From an uncultured Francisellaceae bacterium (GTDB lineage Bacteria; Pseudomonadota; Gammaproteobacteria; UBA6186; Azoamicaceae): DNA of 64,000 nt. Under the pieces are notes generated by a model. The model was not told where the DNA came from, did no database searches, and saw nothing but the letters and a program-made list of their open reading frames with translations. The stretch covers positions 1-64,000 of the forward strand of contig CAMFJH010000009.1 in assembly GCA_945956915.1 (NCBI GenBank), read 5' to 3'. Positions 48,517-57,042 of this stretch are shown here, in pieces. A program made the translations under genes and the position numbers. Position 1 is the stretch's first letter, and each line of letters starts with the position of its first letter.

Positions 48517-49262
48517 GTGAAGAAGATAAAGCTTTAAATGAGCAAATACAAAAACTATTTGAAAAATCTCCTTTCCTTCAAACGCTTTTAAAAGCAGCTA
48601 CTGGTCCTGCGAGCACGCTTATTATATCTGTGGGCAGCGGCGGTGGAGAAAAAAATGATCCTCAAAAATGCCCGATTTTTGCTAAACAACTGGCAGCATC
48701 TGCATCTGAAAATTTGGTTGAAATATTGAATGTTGATCCTATTTTTAATTCTTCCGCAGATACTGATCATGGCTTTGTTGAACGTTTATCTCAAGATAAA
48801 TTGAAAGTGTATGCTTATGATGTGCGATTTACACATGAAGGATTATTTGGAAAATGTATATCAAAAGTATTGTCGGATATTTTAGAGAAAACAGATAAAA
48901 AATTGATTTTACAATATTGCTGCTCTCCTCTATTAACGTCAATATTTTATGAGTGCGCAAAAAAATATGTTGGTAAAATAGGTGATCAATTGGCTATTAT
49001 AGGTGCTTATCATAATGATCAACCTGTTATTTTGTATTTGCCTGAGGCATTTAAAAAATTAAATACCGGACAAACTTTTTACAACCATATGATGCAATCT
49101 TTGTGGAATCCCCTCTGGAATACAAATATTCCAGAGGATACTTTGCAAGCTTTAGAAAAGTCATGTGCTGAAACAAGATATGCATTATTATTTAAAGACA
49201 TCGATCATTTAGGTGTCGAAGCTTTATTTCAAAGCCATAAATCTAAACTTAGAAGAGACTGA
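48513..49262 (+). CDS. Hypothetical soluble protein coupled to the preceding gene
   Basis: 249 residues, ATG 48513 chosen for the ATGA overlap. Alpha/beta sequence with no signal peptide: a Gly-rich loop after a beta strand (STLIISVGSGGGEK, about residue 35), then strands and helices such as KLILQYCCSPLLTSIFYECA. The order strand-GxGxG-helix resembles a Rossmann nucleotide- or SAM-binding fold, but no family motif is complete and I do not assign one. Function unknown. Confidence 0.55.
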   Translation: MSEEDKALNEQIQKLFEKSPFLQTLLKAATGPASTLIISVGSGGGEKNDPQKCPIFAKQLAASASENLVEILNVDPIFNSSADTDHGFVERLSQDKLKVYAYDVRFTHEGLFGKCISKVLSDILEKTDKKLILQYCCSPLLTSIFYECAKKYVGKIGDQLAIIGAYHNDQPVILYLPEAFKKLNTGQTFYNHMMQSLWNPLWNTNIPEDTLQALEKSCAETRYALLFKDIDHLGVEALFQSHKSKLRRD

Positions 49263-49579
49263 TGTTCACAAACAGTTAACGAGGCAAACATCGAAGGTTG
49301 TTAAAGTGGCTTAGAATTTTTTACAAAGATTTCTAATTATTTTCCTATTTTGAAACTTTCTTTTAAGCATAACTTTAGTTTTCTAAATTACCCCCACCCA
49401 GGCACCTGGGTAGTTACCAAAAGAAAAAAGCTGATGAAAAGACAATTTGCAATTGTATTTTTATTATGTTAGATTTACGTCTGTAAAAAATTATCTTTTG
49501 CATCAAGTGACAATTATTTTGAAAGTTACTGTGCGTTGTATTTGATGAGAGTAGTGTCAAAAGAAACTGGAGAGAAGGA
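49263..49579. other. Intergenic region upstream of the beta-barrel gene
   Basis: No gene is visible. ACCCAGGCACCTGGGT at 49396-49411 is a 16-bp palindrome (7-bp arms, CA centre) flanked by C-rich sequence, and is followed by AGTTAC; the same CCTGGGTAGTTAC string recurs at about 62058-62070. The rest is AT-rich and should hold the promoter of the next gene, which I could not define. Confidence 0.45.
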
Positions 49580-50437
49580 ATGAAAATTAAGAAATGTGCC
49601 TTGGGTTTATCTGCTATGTTATTGGCTACTGTTGGTATGGCAGTGGAATCTTCTAAAAGTAATTTTTGTGGTTTCTATACGGGTGGCTCAGCAGGCGGAT
49701 CGTTTAAAAGTTCAGGTCTTATAGTTTCCAATAATCGTACTTTGATTGTCGACCGCCAAGACTCAACCTTAGTAATTCCTAATAATACTTCTGCTGAGCA
49801 CGCCCAAAGAAAAAACAGTGCAGTTGCAGCATTATATGCTGGGTATGGATATGTTTATCAAGATCTTTACTTTGGAGTAGAAGGATCCCTTAATTATGCG
49901 AATTATAATGCGAAATCTAATAAAACTTCTGCAGATAGTGTAAGGGCGTTTGACAGTGATTCACCTGACCTAGTATCGTTTGATATTAACAATAGTAATT
50001 CAACTTTAGTAAAGACTAAATTGAGAAAGTTGGAGCCAACTATTGATTTCCGCCCTGGTCTGCTTTTAAGTCCTAATATGATAATGTATGGAAGAATAGG
50101 AGCTACATTTAATAAAATTTCAGTAACTTCTGAGATAAACGATAGTTCGACTACGACTAGCCAAGGGCTGACATATCCTATCAATTCATCTTTAAGTGCT
50201 CAACAAAACAAAAACAAGGTTGGGCTTAGATTGGGCTTAGGTTTGGAGCACAATCTTTGTGATAATGCAACGATTCGTGTTGATTATGTTCATACGCATT
50301 ACCGCGGCCTTCGATCGAATAGCAAAATCCAAAGAATTGCTAATGTTGTTGGTGATAGGCTCACAACAAGCAGCACTGCAACAGTAAAAAGCATTTCGAA
50401 TAATGCAATAATGCTTGGCGTTTCGTATTATTGGTAA
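49580..50437 (+). CDS. Outer-membrane beta-barrel protein
   Basis: 285 residues. Signal peptide (CALGLSAMLLATVGMAVESS, cleavage after MAV or nearby), then amphipathic beta-strands (AALYAGYGYVYQDLYFGVEG, GRIGATFNKISVTSEI, KVGLRLGLGLEHNLCDNATI) and a C-terminal aromatic terminus (MLGVSYYW) recognised by the BAM complex. It belongs to the porin-like OMP_b-brl family in Legionellales, and two long loops around residues 45-70 and 105-140 are rich in Ser/Asn/Thr, probably surface-exposed. Function (adhesion, pore) not determinable. It is followed by a strong terminator. Confidence 0.78.
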   Translation: MKIKKCALGLSAMLLATVGMAVESSKSNFCGFYTGGSAGGSFKSSGLIVSNNRTLIVDRQDSTLVIPNNTSAEHAQRKNSAVAALYAGYGYVYQDLYFGVEGSLNYANYNAKSNKTSADSVRAFDSDSPDLVSFDINNSNSTLVKTKLRKLEPTIDFRPGLLLSPNMIMYGRIGATFNKISVTSEINDSSTTTSQGLTYPINSSLSAQQNKNKVGLRLGLGLEHNLCDNATIRVDYVHTHYRGLRSNSKIQRIANVVGDRLTTSSTATVKSISNNAIMLGVSYYW

Positions 50438-50445
50438 TCTAAAAT

Positions 50446-50487
50446 TAGGGAAAGTTTGAAGGAGCAAACGTTCCCTATACTTCTTTT
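50446..50487 (+). terminator. Terminator after the beta-barrel gene
   Basis: TAGGGAA-A-GTTTG pairs with CAAAC-G-TTCCCTA around AAGGAG (stem of 12 pairs with one mismatch), followed by TACTTCTTTT. Confidence 0.75.
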
Positions 50488-50605
50488 AGCGCGTACGTTG
50501 AGAAGGAAAGCTCCTGCTTTTTGGTGGTAGAAATCCAGCTACTTCTTCACGTCTAAATCGCTCGATAGTTTCCTGCAGCGCTTGTTTTGTATTTTGCAGC
50601 CTCAT
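50486..50605 (-). pseudogene. Short ORF, possible gene remnant
   Basis: The minus strand from ATG 50605 to TAA at 50486-50488 encodes 39 residues starting MRLQNTKQALQETIERFRREE and ending in PKSRSFPSQRTR; it looks like protein rather than random sequence (helix, then basic tail). It has no Shine-Dalgarno and overlaps the terminator, so it may be the end of a decayed gene rather than an expressed one. Unrecognised. Confidence 0.25.
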
Positions 50606-50787
50606 GTTAGTAATAAATAGTAAATTTTAAAACAAAAGATCTCCGTACCACGAAAAGAAGTATTGTTAAGCATAAGTTATGAACAACGATTATGTTTTTT
50701 TAGCTTATGTCTTAGTGCACTACTAATAATTTGTTCAAAGTAATGAAGACAAAGCAGAGAATGCAATTAAATTTCATTTTTCCCATG

Positions 50788-50819
50788 TATAGTCCCGCTT
50801 AAAACTAAGCGGGACTATA
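50788..50819. promoter_or_regulatory. Perfect 14-bp inverted repeat
   Basis: TATAGTCCCGCTTA (50788-50801) and TAAGCGGGACTATA (50806-50819) form a perfect hairpin with loop AAAC. No clear T-run follows on either strand, so it is not an ordinary terminator. It lies 10 bp before the promoter at 50830 and may be an operator, a transcript end or a small foldback repeat. Confidence 0.5.
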
Positions 50820-50829
50820 GGCTAGTTAA

Positions 50830-50858
50830 TTGACTTTTTCGTGGATCAATATTTATAG
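50830..50858 (+). promoter_or_regulatory. Putative promoter upstream of a small ORF
   Basis: TTGACT at 50830-50835 and TTATAG at 50853-50858, 17 bp apart. It could serve the 54-residue ORF and the LysE-type gene beyond. Confidence 0.35.
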
Positions 50859-50934
50859 GATAAGCAATTCACTCTTAAAAATGATATACTTAGAACGAAA
50901 ATATAAATTTTGAACTCAAATACAGGATAGAGAT

Positions 50935-51099
50935 ATGTTTGAAACTCCTATGAAGATCAAATCTTCGTTATCAGTGCTCAAGCACTTGAAGGCTTGTATT
51001 TTCCAAAATGGAATCCTAGAGAAATTTATGAATACAAATCAGATACCATTGAAAAATAATGAATGCAAGTGTAGAACTATGAATTCAGTGGACTATTAA
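50935..51099 (+). CDS. Small hypothetical ORF (54 residues)
   Basis: ATG to TAA, 54 residues, with AGGATAGAG about 9 nt upstream. The sequence (SSLSVLKHLKACIFQNGILE) has no recognised family and contains three cysteines near the middle and end. It sits between a predicted promoter and the LysE-type gene. It may be a leader, a small protein or noise; the support is positional only. Confidence 0.25.
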   Translation: MFETPMKIKSSLSVLKHLKACIFQNGILEKFMNTNQIPLKNNECKCRTMNSVDY

Positions 51100-51147
51100 C
51101 GTGCTTCATGCACAACCATTAGAAGCAGTTTTCGAGGATAAAAAGCG

Positions 51148-51765
51148 ATGATGATAGATTTTTTTCTTAAAGGGCTTGCTATTGGTTTTTCTATTGCCAT
51201 TGCAATAGGACCTATTGGTATATTGTGCATCCAAAGAACTGTATCCCGCGGTTTTAAGATGGGTATTTTAACCGGATTAGGGGCTGCAACGGCAGATGGT
51301 TTTTATGGCATAGTAGCAGGCACAGGAATTGCTGCAATTTCCAGCGTTTTAATCAGCTATCAGCCTTTTGTTTGCGGTATCGGTAGCCTGTTTTTATTTT
51401 GGTTGGCTTTTAATACTTTTAGAACTGTGCCGGCAGCAATGGAAGGACCACAAACAGAAATTGAAACCAGTGTCAGCTCTTTTGTGTCTTCTTTTTTATT
51501 AACCTTATCTAATCCGATGACCATTTTAATGTTTACGGCTATATTTGCAGGCTTAGGATTGATGGGCTCTGTGAACGGTTATCAGGCTGCAAGTGCTTTA
51601 GTGTCGGGCGTATTTTTAGGCTCTATGGCTTGGTGGTTAATATTATCAGGTACTGTCTCGCGAATTCGAGAAAGATTATCGGATACAATCATTAAACGCA
51701 TTAACCAAATTTCTGGTGTTTTGTTATTTATCTTTGCCTCGTATGCATTATTGAAAGTGTTTTAA
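51148..51765 (+). CDS. LysE/RhtB-family amino acid exporter
   Basis: 205 residues, six predicted transmembrane helices. N-terminal IAIAIGPIGILCIQRTVSRG and FLLTLSNPMTILMFTAIFAG are family hallmarks (GP-x3-LCI and LSNP). Exports an amino acid or a metabolite; the substrate is not determined. ATG 51148. Confidence 0.88.
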   Translation: MMIDFFLKGLAIGFSIAIAIGPIGILCIQRTVSRGFKMGILTGLGAATADGFYGIVAGTGIAAISSVLISYQPFVCGIGSLFLFWLAFNTFRTVPAAMEGPQTEIETSVSSFVSSFLLTLSNPMTILMFTAIFAGLGLMGSVNGYQAASALVSGVFLGSMAWWLILSGTVSRIRERLSDTIIKRINQISGVLLFIFASYALLKVF

Positions 51766-51866
51766 TAAAAATAAATATGTTTGTCAACTAGTTACTTTTG
51801 TTTTTAAATACAAATCACTCAGAACTCATGTTACACTACCATTCTAATGGGAAGTGGAGAGCCTAC

Positions 51867-52475
51867 GTGAAAAGCTGTAAACATCATATGATCTTAGCCG
51901 TATTGCTGCAAATTATGGTACTTTTTTCAGCGTCTTTTAGTGTCTATGCCAAAGTGAACGCTACCAAACCCACCAAAAATACAAAAGCCTCAGTTGCTCC
52001 AACCCCTGTAAAAAAAATCAGTGCAATAGTGAAGCTAAGTACCATTAAAGCAATAGAACTCAATGAACAAGGAGTAGATGAGATTTATTTTAATGTCACT
52101 TCTTATTCCAGTTTGGGGGCATCCAAAAATCGCAGAATTCCTGCGGGTGATTTATGTTGGGAATCTAAGAATTTAGAGAAAGTGAAAGATGTGGTGCTAT
52201 GGGAAGGAGATCTGCAAAAAGCTGAAGAACTTAAGTTGGTTCTTTCGGTCGTAGAACAAGATTTTCCCCCTTGGGATCCAGATGAGCTGATTGGTGGGGC
52301 TCAGTTATTGCTTAAAAATAATAAAGGCAATTTTTCTCATGAATGGGTAGCCCCTGTTTTTGAAGAAGAAGTGGATATTGAAATGAAAGGGAAGCGCCCA
52401 GATGGTTCGCAAATATTTTTATTAAAAGGCGCAGGTGCGATTTACGAAGTCACTTTTTCGGTAGCTCAAAAATAA
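51867..52475 (+). CDS. Hypothetical periplasmic protein
   Basis: 202 residues from GTG 51867, chosen because GGAG lies about 8 nt upstream and the signal-like segment follows at once (ILAVLLQIMVLFSASFSVYA); a TTG at 51798 would add 23 residues without a signal. The remainder is a beta-rich soluble domain (DEIYFNVTSYSSLG, EIKMKGKRPDGSQIF-like strands). I do not recognise a family. It ends 1 bp before ampD, so both are probably cotranscribed. Confidence 0.6.
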   Translation: MKSCKHHMILAVLLQIMVLFSASFSVYAKVNATKPTKNTKASVAPTPVKKISAIVKLSTIKAIELNEQGVDEIYFNVTSYSSLGASKNRRIPAGDLCWESKNLEKVKDVVLWEGDLQKAEELKLVLSVVEQDFPPWDPDELIGGAQLLLKNNKGNFSHEWVAPVFEEEVDIEMKGKRPDGSQIFLLKGAGAIYEVTFSVAQK

Positions 52476-52476
52476 A

Positions 52477-53061
52477 ATGCAAATGCATATTGATAACATA
52501 GGTTTAATTCAAGATGTGAATTACGTTTCCTCACCCAATTATAACGCACGCCCAAACAACAGCACTATTGATTTGATCGTTATTCATAATATCAGTTTAC
52601 CGCCAGGTGAATTTATGAATTCATATATAAAGGATTTTTTTACAAATACTTTAAATATAACAATCCATCCGTATTTTGAAACCATTCAAGACAAACAGGT
52701 ATCTGCACATTGTTTGATTAATAGGATAGGTGAGATTATTCAATTTGTACCCTTTACACAACGTGCATGGCATGCTGGAGAATCTATATTTCAAGGACGC
52801 AAAGATTGTAATGATTATTCCATTGGTATTGAATTAGAAGGTACGGACGATTTGCCCTATACAGATATTCAATATCAAGTATTGCTAAAACTCATTAAAG
52901 CCTTACAGTCTACCTATAAGCATATTACAACTGATCGTATTGTAGGACACAGTACGGTTTCCCCTGGCCGTAAAACCGATCCTGGACCGGCTTTTGACTG
53001 GAAATTATTGTTTAATTTATTAGCAGCAAACAACGCTGATGAAGAGAGAGTAAAAATATGA
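52477..53061 (+). CDS. ampD: N-acetylmuramoyl-L-alanine amidase AmpD
   Basis: 194 residues of the amidase_2 (PGRP-like) family. Zinc ligands are visible: His37 in LIVIHNIS, and His and Asp in GHSTVSPGRKTDPGPAFDW. The conserved acid GIELEG is present. It is cytosolic and cleaves anhydro-MurNAc from stem peptides during cell-wall recycling, and keeps the AmpR inducer low in organisms that have AmpC. Start ATG 52477 or the ATG 6 nt later; its stop overlaps aceE by 4 nt. Confidence 0.9.
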   Translation: MQMHIDNIGLIQDVNYVSSPNYNARPNNSTIDLIVIHNISLPPGEFMNSYIKDFFTNTLNITIHPYFETIQDKQVSAHCLINRIGEIIQFVPFTQRAWHAGESIFQGRKDCNDYSIGIELEGTDDLPYTDIQYQVLLKLIKALQSTYKHITTDRIVGHSTVSPGRKTDPGPAFDWKLLFNLLAANNADEERVKI

Positions 53062-55715
53062 TATCAGATATTGATCCTGTAGAAACCCAAGAGTGGCTAG
53101 AAGCGTTTGCTTCTGTGCTAAAAGAAGAAGGCCCTGAGCGAGCACAATACCTATTAAAAAGTTTATTGGCCAAAGCACAAGATGCAGGGCATGCAGTGGG
53201 TGATACATTTAATACCCCTTATAAAAATACCATTCCTTTGCATCAGGAACCTAAAATGCCCGGGGATCCGCAAATTGAAAAACGCATCCGCGCTTTAATT
53301 AGATGGAATGCTATGGCTATGGTGGTAAGAGCAGGTAAAATTGATTCTGAACTGGGAGGACATATTGGGACTTTTGCTTCTGCCGCAACGCTATACAGTG
53401 TGGGCTTTGATCATTTTTGGCATGCACCCAATAAAGAACAGAGTGGCGATTTACTCTATATTCAGGGTCATGCTTCTCCAGGTATTTATGCACGATCCTA
53501 TTTAGAAGGTGTATTATCCGAATCACAGCTAGAACATTTTAGACAAGAAACCAGTGGTAAAGGTTTAAGTTCTTATCCACATCCTTGGTTGATGCCAAAA
53601 TATTGGCAATTTCCAACGGTTTCCATGGGTTTAGGTCCGCTACAGGCTATTTATCAAGCACGTTTTATGCGTTATTTAGAAGCACGCGGGTTATCCAAAA
53701 CCACTGAACGTCATGTATGGTGTTTTTGTGGAGACGGTGAAATGGATGAGCCGGAATCTTTAGGGGCTTTATCTATTGCAGCACGAGAAAAATTAGACAA
53801 TCTGATTTTTGTAGTGAATTGTAATCTTCAAAGATTAGATGGACCCGTCCGAGGCAATGGCAAAATTATTCAAGAATTAGAATCTGTTTTTAAAGGTGCT
53901 GGATGGAATGTTATTAAAGTCATTTGGGGGAACTTGTGGGATCCTTTATTTGCCAAAGACACCAAAGGCTTATTATTAAAACGTATGGAAGAAGTGATAG
54001 ATGGGGAATATCAAAACTGTAAAGCACGTGGGGGTGCTTATACCCGAGCCAATTTCTTTGGCAAATATGATGAATTAAAAGCCATGGTCGCAGATATGAG
54101 CGATGATGATATTATGCGTCTAAATAGAGGCGGACATGATCCTCAAAAAGTGTATGCAGCCTATAAAGCAGCCATAGAACATAATGGAAAACCCACAGTG
54201 ATTCTGGCTAAGACTGTAAAAGGCTATGGACTGGGCACGGCAGGTGAAGCTCAAAATATAGCGCATAATGCTAAAAAAATGACCCTAGAGCAAATAAAAT
54301 TATTTAAAGATCGCTTTAATATTCCTATTCCAGATGCAGAGATAGAAAAAGTACCTTTTTATAAGCCTGCTGAAGACAGTTTAGAAATACAATATTTACG
54401 TCGTTGTAGAGAAGCTTTAGGTGGATTTATGCCTTCTCGGAGAGAAGAAGCAGATGAACAGTTGATAATGCCTGATTTAGAAATATTTGATGCATTATTA
54501 AAAAGTTCAGGCGATCGAAAAATATCGACCACTATGGCCTTTGTGCGATTAATCACTGCTTTGTCTAAAGATAAAAATATAGGCAAACACATTGTGCCTA
54601 TTGTGCCGGATGAAGCCAGAACCTTTGGTATGGAAGGTTTATTTAGGCAGTTAGGGATTTATTCACCCGTAGGGCAATTATATGATCCTGTGGATTCTGA
54701 TCAGGTGATGTATTACAAAGAAGCCAAAGATGGTCAGATACTAGAAGAAGGTATTAATGAAGCGGGAGCCTTTTCTTCGTGGATCGCAGCTGCTACTGCT
54801 TATAGTACGCATAATTGTGTAATGATTCCCTTTTATATTTTTTATTCTATGTTTGGGTTTCAACGAATTGGGGATTTAGCCTGGGCTGCTGGCGATTCGC
54901 GTGCCAGAGGCTTTTTATTGGGTGGCACTTCAGGTCGTACTACCTTAAATGGGGAAGGTTTGCAGCATGAAGATGGGCACAGTCATTTAATGGCGAATAC
55001 TATTCCCAATTGTATTTCTTATGATCCTACTTTTGCATATGAACTGGCAGTGATTATCCACAGTGGATTAAAACGCATGTTCAAACACAATGAAAGTGTT
55101 TTTTATTATATTACTGTTATGAACGAAAATTATGAGCACCCTGAAATGCCAGCAGGATCCGAAGAAGGTATTATTGCTGGAATGTATCCTTTAGTGAAAA
55201 GTAGTGGAAAAGCTGAAAATTTAAAAGTACAGCTTTTAGGCTCAGGAACAATATTAAGAGAAGTGATTGCTGCAGCAGAATTATTAAAACAGGATTTCCA
55301 AATTGATGCGGATATTTGGAGTGTCACGAGTTTTAATTTATTAAGCAGAGATGGACTAGATGTTGATCGTTGGAATCGATTCCACCCCACTGAAAAGCCT
55401 AAAGAAGCTTATATTACGCGTTGTTTAAAAGACACGGTGGGCCCTGTGATTGCAGCGACAGATTATTTGAAAGCCTATGCTGATCAGGTGCGTGCTTTTG
55501 TGCCTCGTGCTTACAGTGTTTTGGGAACCGATGGCTTTGGACGCAGTGATACGCGTGCTGCTTTAAGGCACTTTTTTGAAGTGGATCGTTTTTATATTGT
55601 CATTACGGCATTAAAAGCCCTAGTAGATGAAAGTAAGTTAAAAGCTGAAGTGGTAAAACGTGCGATGCAGCAATATCAATTAGATGCTGACAAGCCTAAT
55701 CCATTAACCGTTTAA
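53058..55715 (+). CDS. aceE: Pyruvate dehydrogenase E1 component (homodimeric)
   Basis: 885 residues, matching E. coli AceE (887). TPP motif GDGEMDEPESLGAL with NCNLQRLDGPVRGNGK; other segments GGHIGTFASAATLYSVGFDHF and RGFLLGGTSGRTTLNGEGLQHEDGHSH (GLQHEDGHSH of the E1 active site) are intact. Decarboxylates pyruvate and acetylates the E2 lipoyl group. Starts inside the ampD stop (ATGA). Confidence 0.97.
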   Translation: MISDIDPVETQEWLEAFASVLKEEGPERAQYLLKSLLAKAQDAGHAVGDTFNTPYKNTIPLHQEPKMPGDPQIEKRIRALIRWNAMAMVVRAGKIDSELGGHIGTFASAATLYSVGFDHFWHAPNKEQSGDLLYIQGHASPGIYARSYLEGVLSESQLEHFRQETSGKGLSSYPHPWLMPKYWQFPTVSMGLGPLQAIYQARFMRYLEARGLSKTTERHVWCFCGDGEMDEPESLGALSIAAREKLDNLIFVVNCNLQRLDGPVRGNGKIIQELESVFKGAGWNVIKVIWGNLWDPLFAKDTKGLLLKRMEEVIDGEYQNCKARGGAYTRANFFGKYDELKAMVADMSDDDIMRLNRGGHDPQKVYAAYKAAIEHNGKPTVILAKTVKGYGLGTAGEAQNIAHNAKKMTLEQIKLFKDRFNIPIPDAEIEKVPFYKPAEDSLEIQYLRRCREALGGFMPSRREEADEQLIMPDLEIFDALLKSSGDRKISTTMAFVRLITALSKDKNIGKHIVPIVPDEARTFGMEGLFRQLGIYSPVGQLYDPVDSDQVMYYKEAKDGQILEEGINEAGAFSSWIAAATAYSTHNCVMIPFYIFYSMFGFQRIGDLAWAAGDSRARGFLLGGTSGRTTLNGEGLQHEDGHSHLMANTIPNCISYDPTFAYELAVIIHSGLKRMFKHNESVFYYITVMNENYEHPEMPAGSEEGIIAGMYPLVKSSGKAENLKVQLLGSGTILREVIAAAELLKQDFQIDADIWSVTSFNLLSRDGLDVDRWNRFHPTEKPKEAYITRCLKDTVGPVIAATDYLKAYADQVRAFVPRAYSVLGTDGFGRSDTRAALRHFFEVDRFYIVITALKALVDESKLKAEVVKRAMQQYQLDADKPNPLTV

Positions 55716-55735
55716 GCTTGGATGAGGAAAAAATC

Positions 55736-57031
55736 ATGAGTGTAAAAGAAGTCTTAGTGCCCGACATTGGTGCTTTTTCAAATGTAGACGTAATAGAAGT
55801 CTTGGTAAAACCTGGGGATATTATAGAAGCAGAAACTGCAATGATTACCTTGGAAACTGATAAAGCCACGATGGAAATTCCAGCACCTTTTGGGGGAAAA
55901 GTACAAGCCATCAAAGTGTCTGCTGGCGATAAAGTGTCTAAAGGCTCTGTGATATTGACTCTAGAAGCCGCACAAGCAGAATCCGTACCCAAAGCACTTG
56001 AAAAACCAGCACCTGAAGCACCTAAAACAAAAGCTGAGCCGGTGGTCGAAAAAGTAATAGAAGCACCTAAAGCCATTACACCATTGCCTGCTAAAAATGT
56101 TTCTGTAGAAGTACCAGAAACAGGGGGAGAAGTGCATGCGGGGCCTGGTGTGAGACGTTTTGCACGGGAATTGGGTGTTGTTTTAGCGCGGGTGCAAGGC
56201 TCGGGGCCAAAAAATAGAATTTTAAAAACAGATGTAGAAGCTTATGTAAAAGCCCAACTGGCTGCCAATCAATCAGGCAATGGCAGTGGGGCAGGTTTAA
56301 ATTTAGCACCTTTACCTCAAGTTGATTTCTCGCAGTTTGGAGAAGTAGAACTCAAACCCTTATCAAGAATTAAAAAATTATCGGGTAATTATTTACACAG
56401 AAATTGGGTTATGGTTCCACATATTACTCAATTTGATGAAGCCGATATTACCGAAATGGAACAATTTAGAAAAGAGAATCAAGTTTTAGCGGAACAACAG
56501 GGCATTAAATTAACGCCTATTGTTTTTTTAATGAAAGCGGTTGTCGCAGCTTTAAAAGAATATCCGCATTTTAATGCGTCTTTGGATGCGAACAGTCAAT
56601 TAGTATTAAAAAAATATTTTCACATTGCTGTAGCCGTTGATACGCCTAATGGTTTGGTTGTCCCTGTGATACGAGATGTGGATCGCAAGGGGTTATTTCA
56701 ATTGGCTAAAGAATTGGGTGAAATCAGTACGCGAGCTCGTGCAGGACAATTAAAAGCTGAAGAAATGCAGGGCAGCTGTTTTACCATTTCAAGTTTGGGG
56801 GGTATAGGCGGCACTGCCTTTACGCCTATCGTTAATGTCCCGGATGTGGCAATTTTAGGGGTTTCTAAAGCTGCGATTAAGCCTGTATATTTGGATGGCG
56901 AGTTTAAACCACGCCTGATGTTGCCTTTGTCATTGTCTTATGATCATCGGGTGATAGATGGTGCTGAAGGGGCTCGTTTTTCAAGCTTTTTAGTGAAACA
57001 ATTATCGGATATTAGACGCTTATTATTTTAG
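55736..57031 (+). CDS. aceF: Dihydrolipoamide acetyltransferase (E2) with one lipoyl domain
   Basis: 431 residues from ATG 55736 (MSVKEVLVPDIG; GAGG 8 nt upstream; an earlier in-frame ATG at 55718 lacks this). One lipoyl domain with the modified Lys in LETDKATMEI, a Pro/Ala-rich linker, the E1/E3-binding domain (GPGVRRFARELGVVLARV) and the catalytic domain with the DHRVIDG active-site motif. E. coli AceF has three lipoyl domains; one is common elsewhere. Confidence 0.96.
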   Translation: MSVKEVLVPDIGAFSNVDVIEVLVKPGDIIEAETAMITLETDKATMEIPAPFGGKVQAIKVSAGDKVSKGSVILTLEAAQAESVPKALEKPAPEAPKTKAEPVVEKVIEAPKAITPLPAKNVSVEVPETGGEVHAGPGVRRFARELGVVLARVQGSGPKNRILKTDVEAYVKAQLAANQSGNGSGAGLNLAPLPQVDFSQFGEVELKPLSRIKKLSGNYLHRNWVMVPHITQFDEADITEMEQFRKENQVLAEQQGIKLTPIVFLMKAVVAALKEYPHFNASLDANSQLVLKKYFHIAVAVDTPNGLVVPVIRDVDRKGLFQLAKELGEISTRARAGQLKAEEMQGSCFTISSLGGIGGTAFTPIVNVPDVAILGVSKAAIKPVYLDGEFKPRLMLPLSLSYDHRVIDGAEGARFSSFLVKQLSDIRRLLF

Positions 57032-57042
57032 GGAGAATACAT

